Notes: generated from the letters alone by a model not told the origin. A DNA stretch of 64,000 nt from Candidatus Fokinia cryptica (GCF_034359305.1 NZ_CP110343.1:207823-271822); one strand, 5' to 3'; shown: positions 45,330 through 54,506, numbered from the stretch's first letter. Program-made: numbers and translations.

Positions 45330-46200
45330 GTTTCTTTATTACTTTAAACATCATAATATTAATACATATCAGTATTCCTGTAGCAAGCAGGTAATACGGT
45401 TGAGGTGAAGCACCAAGTAGTATAAAACTCCAAAACGTCATCAAAGGGAGTTTTAGATAAGATACTGGAGTTAGAAAATTTAGAGTCGCTAATTTAATAG
45501 ACAAAAATAATAGTATCACATTAACTATTCTTAGCATGCTAATAATGAAGAGAGAAAATATATCGGTACCTGTAAAAGCAGACATTTTCTTTACCGAGAA
45601 GAATAAAAGGAAAAGTGCGGTAAAGGCAAAAGTATAAAATACCTGCACTATAAAGTGTTCTGTTGTAGCTTGTTTTTTGCATACAACTTCATATAATGCC
45701 CAAGAGAATGATGAGATTATAGCCATTGTAAATCCGTAAACAGAAACTTCGATATGAGTTCTTAGAGTGAAGAAAATGACTATATAGCATAATATACCAG
45801 AAATGAATGATATTACTCGTAACTTTTCGTTCTTAGTAATAGAAGCAATAGATACAGTAATTATAGGAGTCAAATAATTGACTAATATGGCTTGAGTACT
45901 TCCAAAATGCTTTACAGCTTCTATCCACGTTACCATGCCTGCTATACTTAATATAGAACGTAATATATATGGCACTATTTTAGCTTTTTGTAGCTCTTTC
46001 CGATAAAATATACCTACAAATGGTAGTAATATGGCTGTTCCTAGTATACATATCACACCAAATTGTTCTAATGGCCCTATATTATTATTGCGGAACTTCT
46101 CAAATCCAAGTGAGAGAAGACAAAAGCAGGATAATGCTAGTATTTTGCATAGTACTCCTATGGCATATTTTTTATAGTCCGTAGATATATACATATACAC
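45304..46200 (-). CDS. EamA/DMT-superfamily transporter
   Basis: A 298-residue membrane protein with about ten hydrophobic segments in two halves, each resembling an EamA domain (first ends near TKNEKLRVISFISGIL, second starts near SVYGFTMAIISSFSWALYEVVCKK). Members move amino acids, nucleotides or S-adenosylmethionine. Rickettsia have a related S-adenosylmethionine carrier, but the substrate cannot be read here. It is the last gene of a minus-strand run after the symporter. Confidence 0.82.
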   Translation of the reverse strand: MYMYISTDYKKYAIGVLCKILALSCFCLLSLGFEKFRNNNIGPLEQFGVICILGTAILLPFVGIFYRKELQKAKIVPYILRSILSIAGMVTWIEAVKHFGSTQAILVNYLTPIITVSIASITKNEKLRVISFISGILCYIVIFFTLRTHIEVSVYGFTMAIISSFSWALYEVVCKKQATTEHFIVQVFYTFAFTALFLLFFSVKKMSAFTGTDIFSLFIISMLRIVNVILLFLSIKLATLNFLTPVSYLKLPLMTFWSFILLGASPQPYYLLATGILICINIMMFKVIKKLTSQKDFH

Positions 46201-46348
46201 TAAAACGCTTGCTAGTTATGAGTATAAGAAATACATGTAGCAGTTCTCGCTCATATTCATGATAACGAAAGTGATAACTAGATCAATATAGTGACTTGCT
46301 AGTGAAGGTTACTCGTTTAATTTTTTAGTACTTTTCAGTAATTTATTA

Positions 46349-47548
46349 TTAAGATGATTTTATGTATTTTTTACTTTTAGAGTATATTCTGTCAAAAATG
46401 ATAACAAAGAGATTGTTTCCTACTATATTGCCAACTGTTCCAATGCTATCCATTACAATGTAAATTGCTGTCATAATTCCTAGTGCTTCAGATGTAAAGT
46501 TTAAATATTCTCCTAATATTGGTGCGATAATAAAAATTCCTCCGCTGGGAAGGCCACTTCCAGAGAATTTTGCAATATTCACTACTAATAAAAGTATGAA
46601 CATTTCATATATAGAAAGTGGCGCTAAAATACTTTGATGTACCAAGATTGCAAGAAAAGGGATAAGTATACTCTCTCCTATCGTGTGTATACTAGTAGTT
46701 ACGGTAATTGCTGCCTTCCCATTTTCCTTATCAACTACATTTTGCTCTACTGCTTCAATAGATAAGGGTAGTGCTATTGTACTAGACATTGTACTAAAAC
46801 CTGTAATAGATGGCTTAATTAAAGTTGTTGCAATTTGTTTAGCTGATCGGTTAATTGATACATATGCCGCGATTATAAACATTATTCCGAGATACAGGAA
46901 AAGTAGAAGTATGCTGATAATAAGGTTTATAGGATATGTGCAGAGTGTATCTTGAAGTCCTTTATCTTGTAGTATTTTGAATATGAATCCAGATATGAAA
47001 ATCGGTATTAATGGGAGTATTATATAACTGATAAGAAATTTTATTGCTGTTTTTACGATATTAGCGATTTTATCTACTGTAAAACCATAATAGTTATTAC
47101 TCACATTAATGATAATCGCTAAAAGTGCGGAAAATATAAATACCATCATATTTAAATATAATGGAAAAGTAGGTATGCCTAATGTAAAAAGTTGCTTTAT
47201 ATTTTCTCCTGATGTGAGGATTTTTGTGTTTTTGTGTACTATTGGGATGAATTTGAGTACAGCAGAAGAGCTAAAAACTGAAACTAATATGGATAAGAAA
47301 TTTGATAAAATAATACAAAGTAGAAGACAAATGATAAATCGCATTCCGTCTTTGTTGTTGAGTTTTCTAAAGCAAAAATAAACTGAATGAAAGATGATAA
47401 ATGGTACGCATATCCTCATTACGTCTTTTAATAAAAGGCTTATAGAGTATATAAAGGATTGTATATTGAATGAAATGTATTCATGAAGAAACATAACTAA
47501 CGCAGTAGCTAAGATAATTCTAAATGAAGAAGACCTCATGAAAGACAT
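46349..47548 (-). CDS. Dicarboxylate/amino acid:cation symporter (DAACS family)
   Basis: A 399-residue membrane protein of the GltP/DctA type. Signatures are the serine-rich re-entrant loop as GFSTMSSTIALPLSIEAVEQN near 250-270 and the second one as DSIGTVGNIVGNN near 370-382, where many relatives have DxxRTxxNVxGD. Eight or so membrane helices. It would take up glutamate, aspartate or C4-dicarboxylates with Na+ or H+, a plausible carbon source for an intracellular bacterium. It lies 18 bases after dxr in the minus-strand run. Confidence 0.85.
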   Translation of the reverse strand: MSFMRSSSFRIILATALVMFLHEYISFNIQSFIYSISLLLKDVMRICVPFIIFHSVYFCFRKLNNKDGMRFIICLLLCIILSNFLSILVSVFSSSAVLKFIPIVHKNTKILTSGENIKQLFTLGIPTFPLYLNMMVFIFSALLAIIINVSNNYYGFTVDKIANIVKTAIKFLISYIILPLIPIFISGFIFKILQDKGLQDTLCTYPINLIISILLLFLYLGIMFIIAAYVSINRSAKQIATTLIKPSITGFSTMSSTIALPLSIEAVEQNVVDKENGKAAITVTTSIHTIGESILIPFLAILVHQSILAPLSIYEMFILLLVVNIAKFSGSGLPSGGIFIIAPILGEYLNFTSEALGIMTAIYIVMDSIGTVGNIVGNNLFVIIFDRIYSKSKKYIKSS

Positions 47549-47566
47549 TTTTTATTGATTAATTTG

Positions 47567-48736
47567 TTATAGCATTTTTTGTATATCGTTATGATATTCT
47601 ATAATATCTTGAAATGACTTGATGTCAGTATCATTTTTATATTTCTCAAATTTACCTTCGATACTTTTAATCATCTCCTGAAATGATATTCTATCATTTA
47701 AGAATTGTTGTACGTAAAATTCATTTATAGCGTTTAGTGCAACAATAGACGAATGTGTCATACTAGTTTTTGCTAGCCTAAATAATGGGAAGAGTTCAGT
47801 GTCTATATCGTAAAATTCAAAGGTTTTATTTTTGAAAAAATTATTTTCCGAGGCACTTTGTGAATCTGAAGTCTTATTAGCATCGTGTTGTTGTGGATAT
47901 AATATTGCATCCATAATAGGAGATACCATGGTAGGAGTTCTACAGTGCATAATAGATGTGCCATTTTTATATTGTACAATTCCGTGCACAACAGCTACAG
48001 GATGAAGTAATGCATCAACATTTTGCATCGGAATACCGAAGAGGATTGACGCTTCGTACATTTCGAATACTTTATTCATCATAGATGCTGAATTGACTGT
48101 TATAACATTTCCCATTTTCCAAACTGGATGCGTGAGAATATCCATTTTAGTGGCATCTTGAGGTAATATTTTGTTTTTCCATATAGAGCTACCAGTTGCA
48201 GTAAGTATAAGTTTCCTTACATTGTTAATATTGCACGTATTTGTGTCATTATTGAGCGTAAGTATGCTGTGTATTGCATGATGTTCTGAGTCTATTGGAA
48301 TTATTTCTACTCCGAGTTTTATAGCATGTTCTATAAATAGTTTGTTCCCACATATTATAGCTTCTTTGTTGGCAATAATTAACCTCTTACATGAATGCAT
48401 TGTTAGAATCGTTGGAATGAGACCGGCTATTCCGCTAATTGCACTTACACATGTATCATGTTGTTCGTATTGTAAGAAATTGCATATTTCTTCCGTTTCG
48501 GATAATATACGGACTTTTCTTTTAAAATCAGTACTCCTAATTTGTGAGATAGCACTTCTATTTGTGATTATTATATTTGTTATATCGAACTCTCTTACTA
48601 TTTTTTCGAGCTTTTTGATATCAGAGCCTCTTGTCATAATACTCTTAATTGCATGAGTGCAACCAAGCTTTTTAAATGCTTGTAATGTAGCAAGACCAAC
48701 ACTACCAGTAACCCCTAATATTATAACCTTTTTCAT
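47567..48736 (-). CDS. dxr: 1-deoxy-D-xylulose 5-phosphate reductoisomerase
   Basis: Dxr commits DXP to the MEP isoprenoid pathway. The NADPH site is GVTGSVGLATL; active-site motifs are ANKEAII, IPIDSEHHAI, HPVWKMG and SASMMNKVFEMYEA. Some usually invariant positions are changed: TASGGPF reads TATGSSIW and VDSATMMNK reads VNSASMMNK. From ATG 48736 it has 389 residues; this start overlaps the rnhB stop as ATGA (48733-48736), which argues for it over the frame opening at 48763. IspH, the end of the pathway, is also in the window. Confidence 0.93.
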   Translation of the reverse strand: MKKVIILGVTGSVGLATLQAFKKLGCTHAIKSIMTRGSDIKKLEKIVREFDITNIIITNRSAISQIRSTDFKRKVRILSETEEICNFLQYEQHDTCVSAISGIAGLIPTILTMHSCKRLIIANKEAIICGNKLFIEHAIKLGVEIIPIDSEHHAIHSILTLNNDTNTCNINNVRKLILTATGSSIWKNKILPQDATKMDILTHPVWKMGNVITVNSASMMNKVFEMYEASILFGIPMQNVDALLHPVAVVHGIVQYKNGTSIMHCRTPTMVSPIMDAILYPQQHDANKTSDSQSASENNFFKNKTFEFYDIDTELFPLFRLAKTSMTHSSIVALNAINEFYVQQFLNDRISFQEMIKSIEGKFEKYKNDTDIKSFQDIIEYHNDIQKML

Positions 48737-49338
48737 ATACAGATAAGCTTTTTTAACATGCATTTTCTATGATACTGTGTATATCCATTTTGTTTTAGCA
48801 TTTCTATATGATATTTTGTAGCGTATCCCATATTTCGTTCTAATCCATATCCGCTATACATACTACTCATGTTACTTATAATAGTATCTCGTGTAACTTT
48901 TGCAATTATAGAGGCTGCTGCAATTGTTACGGATTTGGTATCTCCCTTTATTATGGGAATTACAAGAGCTTCAGGTATCTCAATTTTTCTGTTTCCATCT
49001 ATAAGTGCTACGCAATTTGGAGAGCGAAGCATTGTTATTGCTCGTTGCATGCTAAGCTTAGCAGCATTTAGAATATTCATTTTCTCTATTTCACTGATGC
49101 TAGCACCTCCTACTGCATACTCTACTTCGAGCCTCATTAATTCATTATAAATATCCTCTCTCTTTTTTTTGGATAGCTTTTTAGAATCATTGATATTGAG
49201 TGAGAGCAAGCGCTCATCATATACAACAGCAGCACTTATAACAGGCCCTACTAATGAACCTACTCCACATTCATCAGCTCCAATTACTGCTTTTGTTTTA
49301 TATTGCTCCTCTATCTCGTTATTTGGTAGTGTTGTCAC
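48733..49338 (-). CDS. rnhB: Ribonuclease HII
   Basis: RnhB cuts the RNA strand of RNA-DNA hybrids and single ribonucleotides in DNA. The 201-residue product starts with the catalytic signature VIGADECGVGSLVGPV, followed by NDSKKLSKKKRE, ALIDGN and SIIAKVTRD. All four acidic residues appear present. It is first in the rnhB-dxr-symporter-exporter run and divergent from hscA, with 31 bases between starts. Confidence 0.95.
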   Translation of the reverse strand: MTTLPNNEIEEQYKTKAVIGADECGVGSLVGPVISAAVVYDERLLSLNINDSKKLSKKKREDIYNELMRLEVEYAVGGASISEIEKMNILNAAKLSMQRAITMLRSPNCVALIDGNRKIEIPEALVIPIIKGDTKSVTIAAASIIAKVTRDTIISNMSSMYSGYGLERNMGYATKYHIEMLKQNGYTQYHRKCMLKKLICI

Positions 49339-49369
49339 GATTTACTTTTTAAATGATCTAAATTTAGTC

Positions 49370-50827
49370 ATGGCTGAAATCAAGAAGAATATTACAGTTG
49401 GTATAGATTTTGGTACAACAAATTCACTTATAGCATTCGTAAATGAGGATAGCAAAGTGATTGTAGTACCAGTTAATGAAGATCTTAGTCGTTCCACTTT
49501 ATTACCATCTGTAGTACGTCATGATTCGCTAGGAAAAAGTACGGAAATCATATCTGTAAAGAGACTGATAGGTGATAATCCTACCAGAAAGAAGTATATT
49601 AACTACTTTGGTGGTGAGGAGTTCGATTTTGGAAAAAATATAATAAGTATGGCGATGGGGATTTTTAAAAATCTTAGAAGTAAAGCAGAGGAATATACTG
49701 AATCTACGATTACTGATGCAGTGATAACTGTGCCAGCTCATTTCAATGATTCGGCGAGGATAAGTATTAAAACAGCTGCTGAGTTAGCTGGATTCAATGT
49801 AATTAGAATGATAAACGAACCGACAGCAGCTGCCATAGCTCATTGTATGTTAGACAACTTGAATGATAGAAGTATAATGGTGTACGATCTTGGAGGAGGG
49901 ACTTTTGACATTTCTATCTTACAGGTTCGGAACAGAATATTTAGAGTTATATCTACTAGTGGAGATAGTACTTTAGGTGGTGATGATTTTGATATTGCTC
50001 TTGCTAATCTATTAAATGCTAAATGTGGCTTTGAAGAAAAAGTTATTACCAATGATATGGTTTTGCAAGCGAGGAAAATTAAAGAAATATTGAGTTTGTA
50101 TGATAATTACACTGGTTCTTGGAGAGACCATGAAGTATGCTGCACGCGTTGTGAATTTGAAGAAGCAACTCAAACTTTAGTAGATAGAACATTTGATGTG
50201 ATGCATATTGCGTTGAAAGATGCTCAATTGTCGTTAAATGATATTAGAGAAGTTATCTTTGTTGGAGGTGCGACTAGAATGCCAATGATTAAAGAAAAGG
50301 CTAAGAGATATATGAATGGTCTACAAGTCGATTTTTTAGCAGATAGTATAATCCTACCGGAGGAAGCTGTAGTAATAGGTGCAGCAATGCATGCTAAATC
50401 TCTTAGTTCACAAAATGGAACTCATCTCTTGCTGGATGTGATTCCGCTAAGTATAGGAATAGAAGTATTAGGTGGTGCAGTTGAATGCATTATTCCACGT
50501 AATACTCCTATACCAATTATGATGAAAAGCGTTTTTACGAATTCTCATGAAGAGCAAAATTCTTTTGATATACATATAACTCAGGGCGAAGGAGAGCACG
50601 TAATGCAATGTAAAACTTTAGCGAAGTTTAAAGTACCGATTATTCACAAAGTAAAGAAGCAAGAGGCGAAACTTGAGCTATTGTTTTGTATAGATGTGAA
50701 TGGCATATTAAGCGTTACTGCTGTTGAAAGAGTAGGCGGTACCGTAAGAGATGTAATAATTAAACCTCAGTATAATTTATCTGAAGAAGAGATTAATGCC
50801 TTATTTATAAAGGAAAATGAAACATAA
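49370..50827 (+). CDS. hscA: Fe-S chaperone HscA (HSP70), lacking the C-terminal lid
   Basis: HSP70 that works with HscB on IscU. ATG 49370 (MAEIKKNITVGIDFGTTNS) is chosen; the frame extends 201 bases upstream across rnhB on the other strand and is not credible there. The nucleotide-binding domain has VGIDFGTTNS, DLGGGTFDIS and VGGATRMP, and the linker/substrate domain shows LLLDVIPLSIGIEV. The protein ends after 485 residues at NLSEEEINALF, where the helical lid should begin; HscA is normally about 600. About 100 bases follow before the next gene, too few for the missing lid. Closest to HscA rather than DnaK by its VIPLSIGIE and shorter NBD. Confidence 0.9.
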   Translation: MAEIKKNITVGIDFGTTNSLIAFVNEDSKVIVVPVNEDLSRSTLLPSVVRHDSLGKSTEIISVKRLIGDNPTRKKYINYFGGEEFDFGKNIISMAMGIFKNLRSKAEEYTESTITDAVITVPAHFNDSARISIKTAAELAGFNVIRMINEPTAAAIAHCMLDNLNDRSIMVYDLGGGTFDISILQVRNRIFRVISTSGDSTLGGDDFDIALANLLNAKCGFEEKVITNDMVLQARKIKEILSLYDNYTGSWRDHEVCCTRCEFEEATQTLVDRTFDVMHIALKDAQLSLNDIREVIFVGGATRMPMIKEKAKRYMNGLQVDFLADSIILPEEAVVIGAAMHAKSLSSQNGTHLLLDVIPLSIGIEVLGGAVECIIPRNTPIPIMMKSVFTNSHEEQNSFDIHITQGEGEHVMQCKTLAKFKVPIIHKVKKQEAKLELLFCIDVNGILSVTAVERVGGTVRDVIIKPQYNLSEEEINALFIKENET

Positions 50828-50930
50828 CGTAGTATTGTTCAATGATTTCAATGTATAATATATTGATTATTGAGCGGTATATATTGTATTATCTCGCATG
50901 TTAGTACGGTAATAATGAGTGAATAGTGGT

Positions 50931-52106
50931 ATGAAAAAAGGATTATGGTTATATTTGTTCTTTTTCAGCATTTTGTGTACTACAGAAGCTATAGCACTTG
51001 AGCTAGGCAAAGGGAAGAAAGAAGAGTATTTCGTTTCAACAGCTTTTACTTCTGAAATAGTACAGAAAATAGGATTAGAGAAATGTCTTGAGCGCGAAGT
51101 TGGTGATAACGTAACGAGCGGGAATGTGAAGGATATTACTGACGGAAGTGTATTTGTCAACGGATTCACGTTTGGAGTTGGTCGTATGTTCAATAATATG
51201 GCATTAACTGCTTACTTGAGCCATTCTGCAAAGGAGCTTCCGCAAAATACTTTACAATTATCTGATGGAATGAAAATTACTAATAATTCAATCGGAATTT
51301 CTGTTGTGAAGTACCTTTCTAATATGAAGGTTCGTCCTTTCTTTGGGGTAGCAGTAGATATTGTGAGTACGGAGTACGTTTTATCTGACATTAAGTCGTT
51401 TGACGAAAACTGGAAGCTTACAGATAGTAAAATTACTAAAATAAATGATTCGTGGGAGAGGTTATCGGGCACACAAATGGTTTTTCATATTCGAGATACT
51501 GAAGGTAGAGAAACTAAATGTGACACAGTATGTCTTGCTGCTAGTAGTGGTAATACTTGTGATGGTAGTAATACACCAGTTTCATATGTTGCTTTCAAAA
51601 ACAAAGCAACATCGCTTGTATCGGATAATGAATTGAGAACTGCCAGTGGCATGAAATTAGGTTTTTCAGTAACTGGCGGTTTATCGTTTAGAGTGAACAA
51701 CGTAATGATGGAGGGTTTTGTAGCCGCTAATTTAAAGCCTAAGTTGGAATTTAGTGAAAGAGCTATGTATGTGGATAGTAGTATGAAAGATGCGATCACT
51801 AATAATTTTATGTCGTATAATGGTATGAGAAGTGCGTTTGCTGACAAATATGTATATGTTCAGCAAAATAATGTGTGTACTATTCCTGAGCCAAATAAGT
51901 CTTGTTCAGGTGATGCAAATAGTATGATGGGTGGAGTGGATGCCTTTAATGGTGCTACTGTAGATGGAGAAGCTCAATCATCCTACGTTTATACTAACGT
52001 CATCTCTTATAACCGATATAACAATCTGATTAGAACTTATATTCCGCAGGAGATAGCTAATAAATTGACATATACCTTGGGAATTAGAGCGCTTTTATTG
52101 TTTTAG
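50931..52106 (+). CDS. Predicted outer-membrane beta-barrel / surface protein
   Basis: A 391-residue exported protein. ATG 50931 (MKKGLWLYLFFFSILCTTEAIA) gives a classical signal peptide; a GTG 12 bases earlier is less likely. The mature part alternates polar and hydrophobic residues, for example VNGFTFGVGRMFNNMALTAY and KLGFSVTGGLSF, and ends in YTLGIRALLLF with a terminal Phe, as outer-membrane barrels do. Two regions hold cysteine pairs (about 195-215 and 315-330) that may make disulfide loops outside. I do not recognise the family; it resembles in style the surface antigens of Anaplasmataceae and other Rickettsiales. Confidence 0.65.
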   Translation: MKKGLWLYLFFFSILCTTEAIALELGKGKKEEYFVSTAFTSEIVQKIGLEKCLEREVGDNVTSGNVKDITDGSVFVNGFTFGVGRMFNNMALTAYLSHSAKELPQNTLQLSDGMKITNNSIGISVVKYLSNMKVRPFFGVAVDIVSTEYVLSDIKSFDENWKLTDSKITKINDSWERLSGTQMVFHIRDTEGRETKCDTVCLAASSGNTCDGSNTPVSYVAFKNKATSLVSDNELRTASGMKLGFSVTGGLSFRVNNVMMEGFVAANLKPKLEFSERAMYVDSSMKDAITNNFMSYNGMRSAFADKYVYVQQNNVCTIPEPNKSCSGDANSMMGGVDAFNGATVDGEAQSSYVYTNVISYNRYNNLIRTYIPQEIANKLTYTLGIRALLLF

Positions 52107-52174
52107 AGTATGAAAGATCGAATACACATTAAAGATTATCCGTAACTACATTTGCAATTTTTTTTTACTTGTGT

Positions 52175-52342
52175 ATGAGGTTGTTATTATTATTAATCGT
52201 TATAAGTACTCTTGCTGGATGCTCTAACTCTATCAAGCGTAAAATTGGAGTGTTACCATCTCTTCCTAATGAAAATATTGTATCGCATAACACTGCATTA
52301 CCATCTAAAAGTACTAAAGAGCTAATTTTACCGCCTTTATAG
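52175..52342 (+). CDS. Short predicted lipoprotein, BamF-like
   Basis: A 55-residue frame: hydrophobic leader MRLLLLLIVISTLAGC with lipobox LAGC, then 39 residues ending in LILPPL. The basic stretch after the cysteine (IKRKIGVLPS) followed by a proline-rich end recalls the DUF3035/BamF lipoprotein of alphaproteobacteria, a subunit of the outer-membrane assembly machine, but shortened. It lies 68 bases after the outer-membrane protein gene on the same strand. A real gene is supported by signal sequence and lipobox; the BamF call is tentative. Confidence 0.55.
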   Translation: MRLLLLLIVISTLAGCSNSIKRKIGVLPSLPNENIVSHNTALPSKSTKELILPPL

Positions 52343-52518
52343 GATTTTAGTGCACGTGGCTTTACGGATTCACAATATATAATGAAAATTTTATTTGTAT
52401 ATATTACATTAGCATTTGTATAGAGAAACTTACATCATTTTTGATAAAATCCTTTGCGTTAAAGAAAGACAATGGTATCATTCTGGCATACAAATTTATA
52501 ACAATTAAGTATTAATGC

Positions 52519-53904
52519 ATGTCTATTTCTAGAAATTCGAATGTGAACAAGTTTCTAAAAAGTTGTGTTCGTATAGGCATTGAAGAAGCACTGCTAGAGT
52601 ACTCTCAATTGGATATATCGTTTAAAGAGTCTTATAACGAGTTATATAGCATAACCAGGCTATTGATGTTTATTGACAAAAGAAAATGTTGTGAGCAGTT
52701 ATATAGTGAATTACATAACTTGATGCACAATCTACTTCATGAAGAAGTTGAAAAAAAGGATACTTGGGAGGCTATAATTTCTTTAGAATCAAGAGCGAAT
52801 ACTATTCTCAAAACTGAAGAAGGTATTAGTTTACCATTTTCATCAAGTAGTGAAGCATCAGGAGAGGCGAAGAAAGAGAAGGATAGTGAGGCGTCGGGAG
52901 AGATTAAGAAAGAGGAAGAGGCGAAGAAAGAAGGAGAGCAGAGTGCAGAGGAGGAGATAAAGAAAGAGGCGAAGAAAGAGAAGGATAGTGAGGCGTCGGG
53001 AGAGATTAAGAAAGAGGAAGAGGCGAAGAAAGAAGGAGAGCAGAGTGCAGAGGAGGAGATAAAGAAAGAGGCGCAGAAAGAGGAGGATAGTGAGGCGTCG
53101 GGAGAGACTAAGAAAGAGGAAGAGACGAAGAAAGAAGGGGAGCAGAGTGCAGAGGAGGAGGATATGAAGAAAGAGGCGCAGAAAGAGGAGGATAGTGGAG
53201 CGTCGGGAGAAGCTAAGAAAGAGGAAACGAATGAGGAAGAGATGAAGAAAGAAGGGGAGCAGAGTGCAGAGGAGGAGGATATGAAGAAAGAGGCGCAGAA
53301 AGAGGAGGATAGTGGAGCGTCGGGAGAAGCTAAGAAAGAGGAAACGAATGAGGAAGAGATGAAGAAAGAAGGGGAGCAGAGTGCAGAGGAGGAGATGAAG
53401 AAAGAGGTGCAGAAAGAGGAGGATAGTGTGGCGTCGGGAGAGGCTAAGAAAGAGGAAGAGATGAAGAAAGAATGGTGGCAGAGTGCAGAGGAAGAGACGA
53501 AGAAGGAATTGGAGAGATTAACTGATGAGCAGAAGATACGAATGAAACAATTGAAAGCTACTGAAAAGGATTTTGAAAAGTCTTATATAGAAGCACAAGA
53601 ATATATAAAAACACATCAAGTAGTGAAAAATTATCGTGCAGAGTTGAAATTTTTCGGTCAAAGGCTGGATGAAAAGACATATAAAATCCTTATCTTAGAA
53701 ACTAAAATAGAACAAAAAAAGCTGATAGGAGATGGAATTGCTGTAGCGGAAATAGAAAAAGAAAAGCTAAAGACAGTATATGAGAGATTGGAGGTAGAAG
53801 GAGAAAAACTTGTAAGGATATTACAGGACTCACGAGAATATATAGAAACACATCCAGAAGTAAAAACTGAGAAAGAGAGAAGGAAGCTATTTTCCGAAAA
53901 ATGA
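52519..53904 (+). CDS. Lys/Glu-rich tandem-repeat protein, candidate effector
   Basis: A 461-residue protein of unknown function. Residues 1-100 are helical and lack a signal peptide. A Ser-rich joint (LPFSSSSEASG) leads to six tandem repeats of 34-39 residues (about 117-330) built from KKE, EEE, EASGE and EQSAEEE blocks. The rest, 330-461, is a charged coiled coil. The coding strand is almost pure purine through the repeats. Repeat-rich, highly charged proteins of Rickettsiales are often secreted by type IV or type I systems, but no direct signal shows that here. The stop overlaps the next gene as ATGA. The last repeat carries WW where the others have GE. Confidence 0.7.
   Translation: MSISRNSNVNKFLKSCVRIGIEEALLEYSQLDISFKESYNELYSITRLLMFIDKRKCCEQLYSELHNLMHNLLHEEVEKKDTWEAIISLESRANTILKTEEGISLPFSSSSEASGEAKKEKDSEASGEIKKEEEAKKEGEQSAEEEIKKEAKKEKDSEASGEIKKEEEAKKEGEQSAEEEIKKEAQKEEDSEASGETKKEEETKKEGEQSAEEEDMKKEAQKEEDSGASGEAKKEETNEEEMKKEGEQSAEEEDMKKEAQKEEDSGASGEAKKEETNEEEMKKEGEQSAEEEMKKEVQKEEDSVASGEAKKEEEMKKEWWQSAEEETKKELERLTDEQKIRMKQLKATEKDFEKSYIEAQEYIKTHQVVKNYRAELKFFGQRLDEKTYKILILETKIEQKKLIGDGIAVAEIEKEKLKTVYERLEVEGEKLVRILQDSREYIETHPEVKTEKERRKLFSEK
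52867..53508 (+). repeat. Six in-frame tandem repeats, 102-117 bp
   Basis: Units begin at 52867, 52969, 53071, 53176, 53293 and 53407, giving periods of 102, 102, 105, 117 and 114 bp. All differences are multiples of three, so the reading frame is kept. Units 1-2 and units 4-5 are nearly identical pairs, which points to recent duplication or gene conversion. The shared core includes GCAGAGGAGGA and GAAAGAGGAGGATAG. Confidence 0.9.
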
Positions 53905-54506
53905 ATGAGAAAATTACTGAAGCAGATATACTAAGCAATAAAGCAAAGAGAAAGGAGATGGAAGGTAAATATGATGAAGCAGCTGAGCTTATGAAGCAAC
54001 AAAGCATTTTGTTCAAAGAAGGCGTTAGACTTGGTGACAAGATGCATGATCTAACAGCAGTGATTGTCGAAACATCAAAATTGTCCGATAAAAATGTTAC
54101 AATGAAAGGTCATGAGAAAATTGCAGATAGGATGTATACCTCGGTACACGTTCATGATAAAAGCAGCTTATTTATCTATAGTTCTGAAAAATTTGCAGAG
54201 GCGTTAAAATTATATGCAGGTAATATATATTTCTGTAAGCCTAGATATGTTGGGCATTATAATCCCGCTATATTTAGTGGAGAAAGAAAGAGTGAGATAA
54301 AAATTCTCCCTATGTGTACCCGAAACTTACCAAATTGTTGTCCAGGCAATGAGATGTCAATATTCGACGCATTCCGTTCTCATTTTGACGATGCAGATAT
54401 GCTCTCACTTACTCAAGGTAATGTTGTATATACTAATTATGATGGTCAAGTTGAATATTCTACTGGCATTGATGATGCAATAAGTATTTTTTCTGATACT
54501 CAATAA
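53901..54506 (+). CDS. Unknown protein coupled to the repeat protein
   Basis: A 201-residue soluble protein with no family I recognise. The first 60 residues are charged and helical (KAKRKEMEGKYDEAAELMKQQ), like the end of the preceding protein; from about residue 65 it becomes a globular-looking domain with HVHDKSSLFIYSSE, YFCKPRYVGHYNP and a cysteine pair in NLPNCCPGN. Its ATG overlaps the upstream TGA as ATGA, so both are translated from one message. The shift is by minus one; a frameshifted single ancestor or fusion is possible. Confidence 0.6.
   Translation: MNEKITEADILSNKAKRKEMEGKYDEAAELMKQQSILFKEGVRLGDKMHDLTAVIVETSKLSDKNVTMKGHEKIADRMYTSVHVHDKSSLFIYSSEKFAEALKLYAGNIYFCKPRYVGHYNPAIFSGERKSEIKILPMCTRNLPNCCPGNEMSIFDAFRSHFDDADMLSLTQGNVVYTNYDGQVEYSTGIDDAISIFSDTQ

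Noticed and set aside
49169-49369. Upstream extension of hscA by 67 codons
   Set aside because: It lies within rnhB on the opposite strand and has no HSP70 similarity; ATG 49370 begins the conserved ATPase domain.
52867-53508. Repetitive array that could be taken for a CRISPR
   Set aside because: The units are adjacent without unique spacers, lengths are multiples of three, and they lie inside an open frame; no cas genes are near.
53890-53910. Programmed -1 frameshift joining the repeat protein and the next gene
   Set aside because: The junction lacks a canonical slippery heptamer and the ATGA overlap explains coupling more simply; a past frameshift remains possible.
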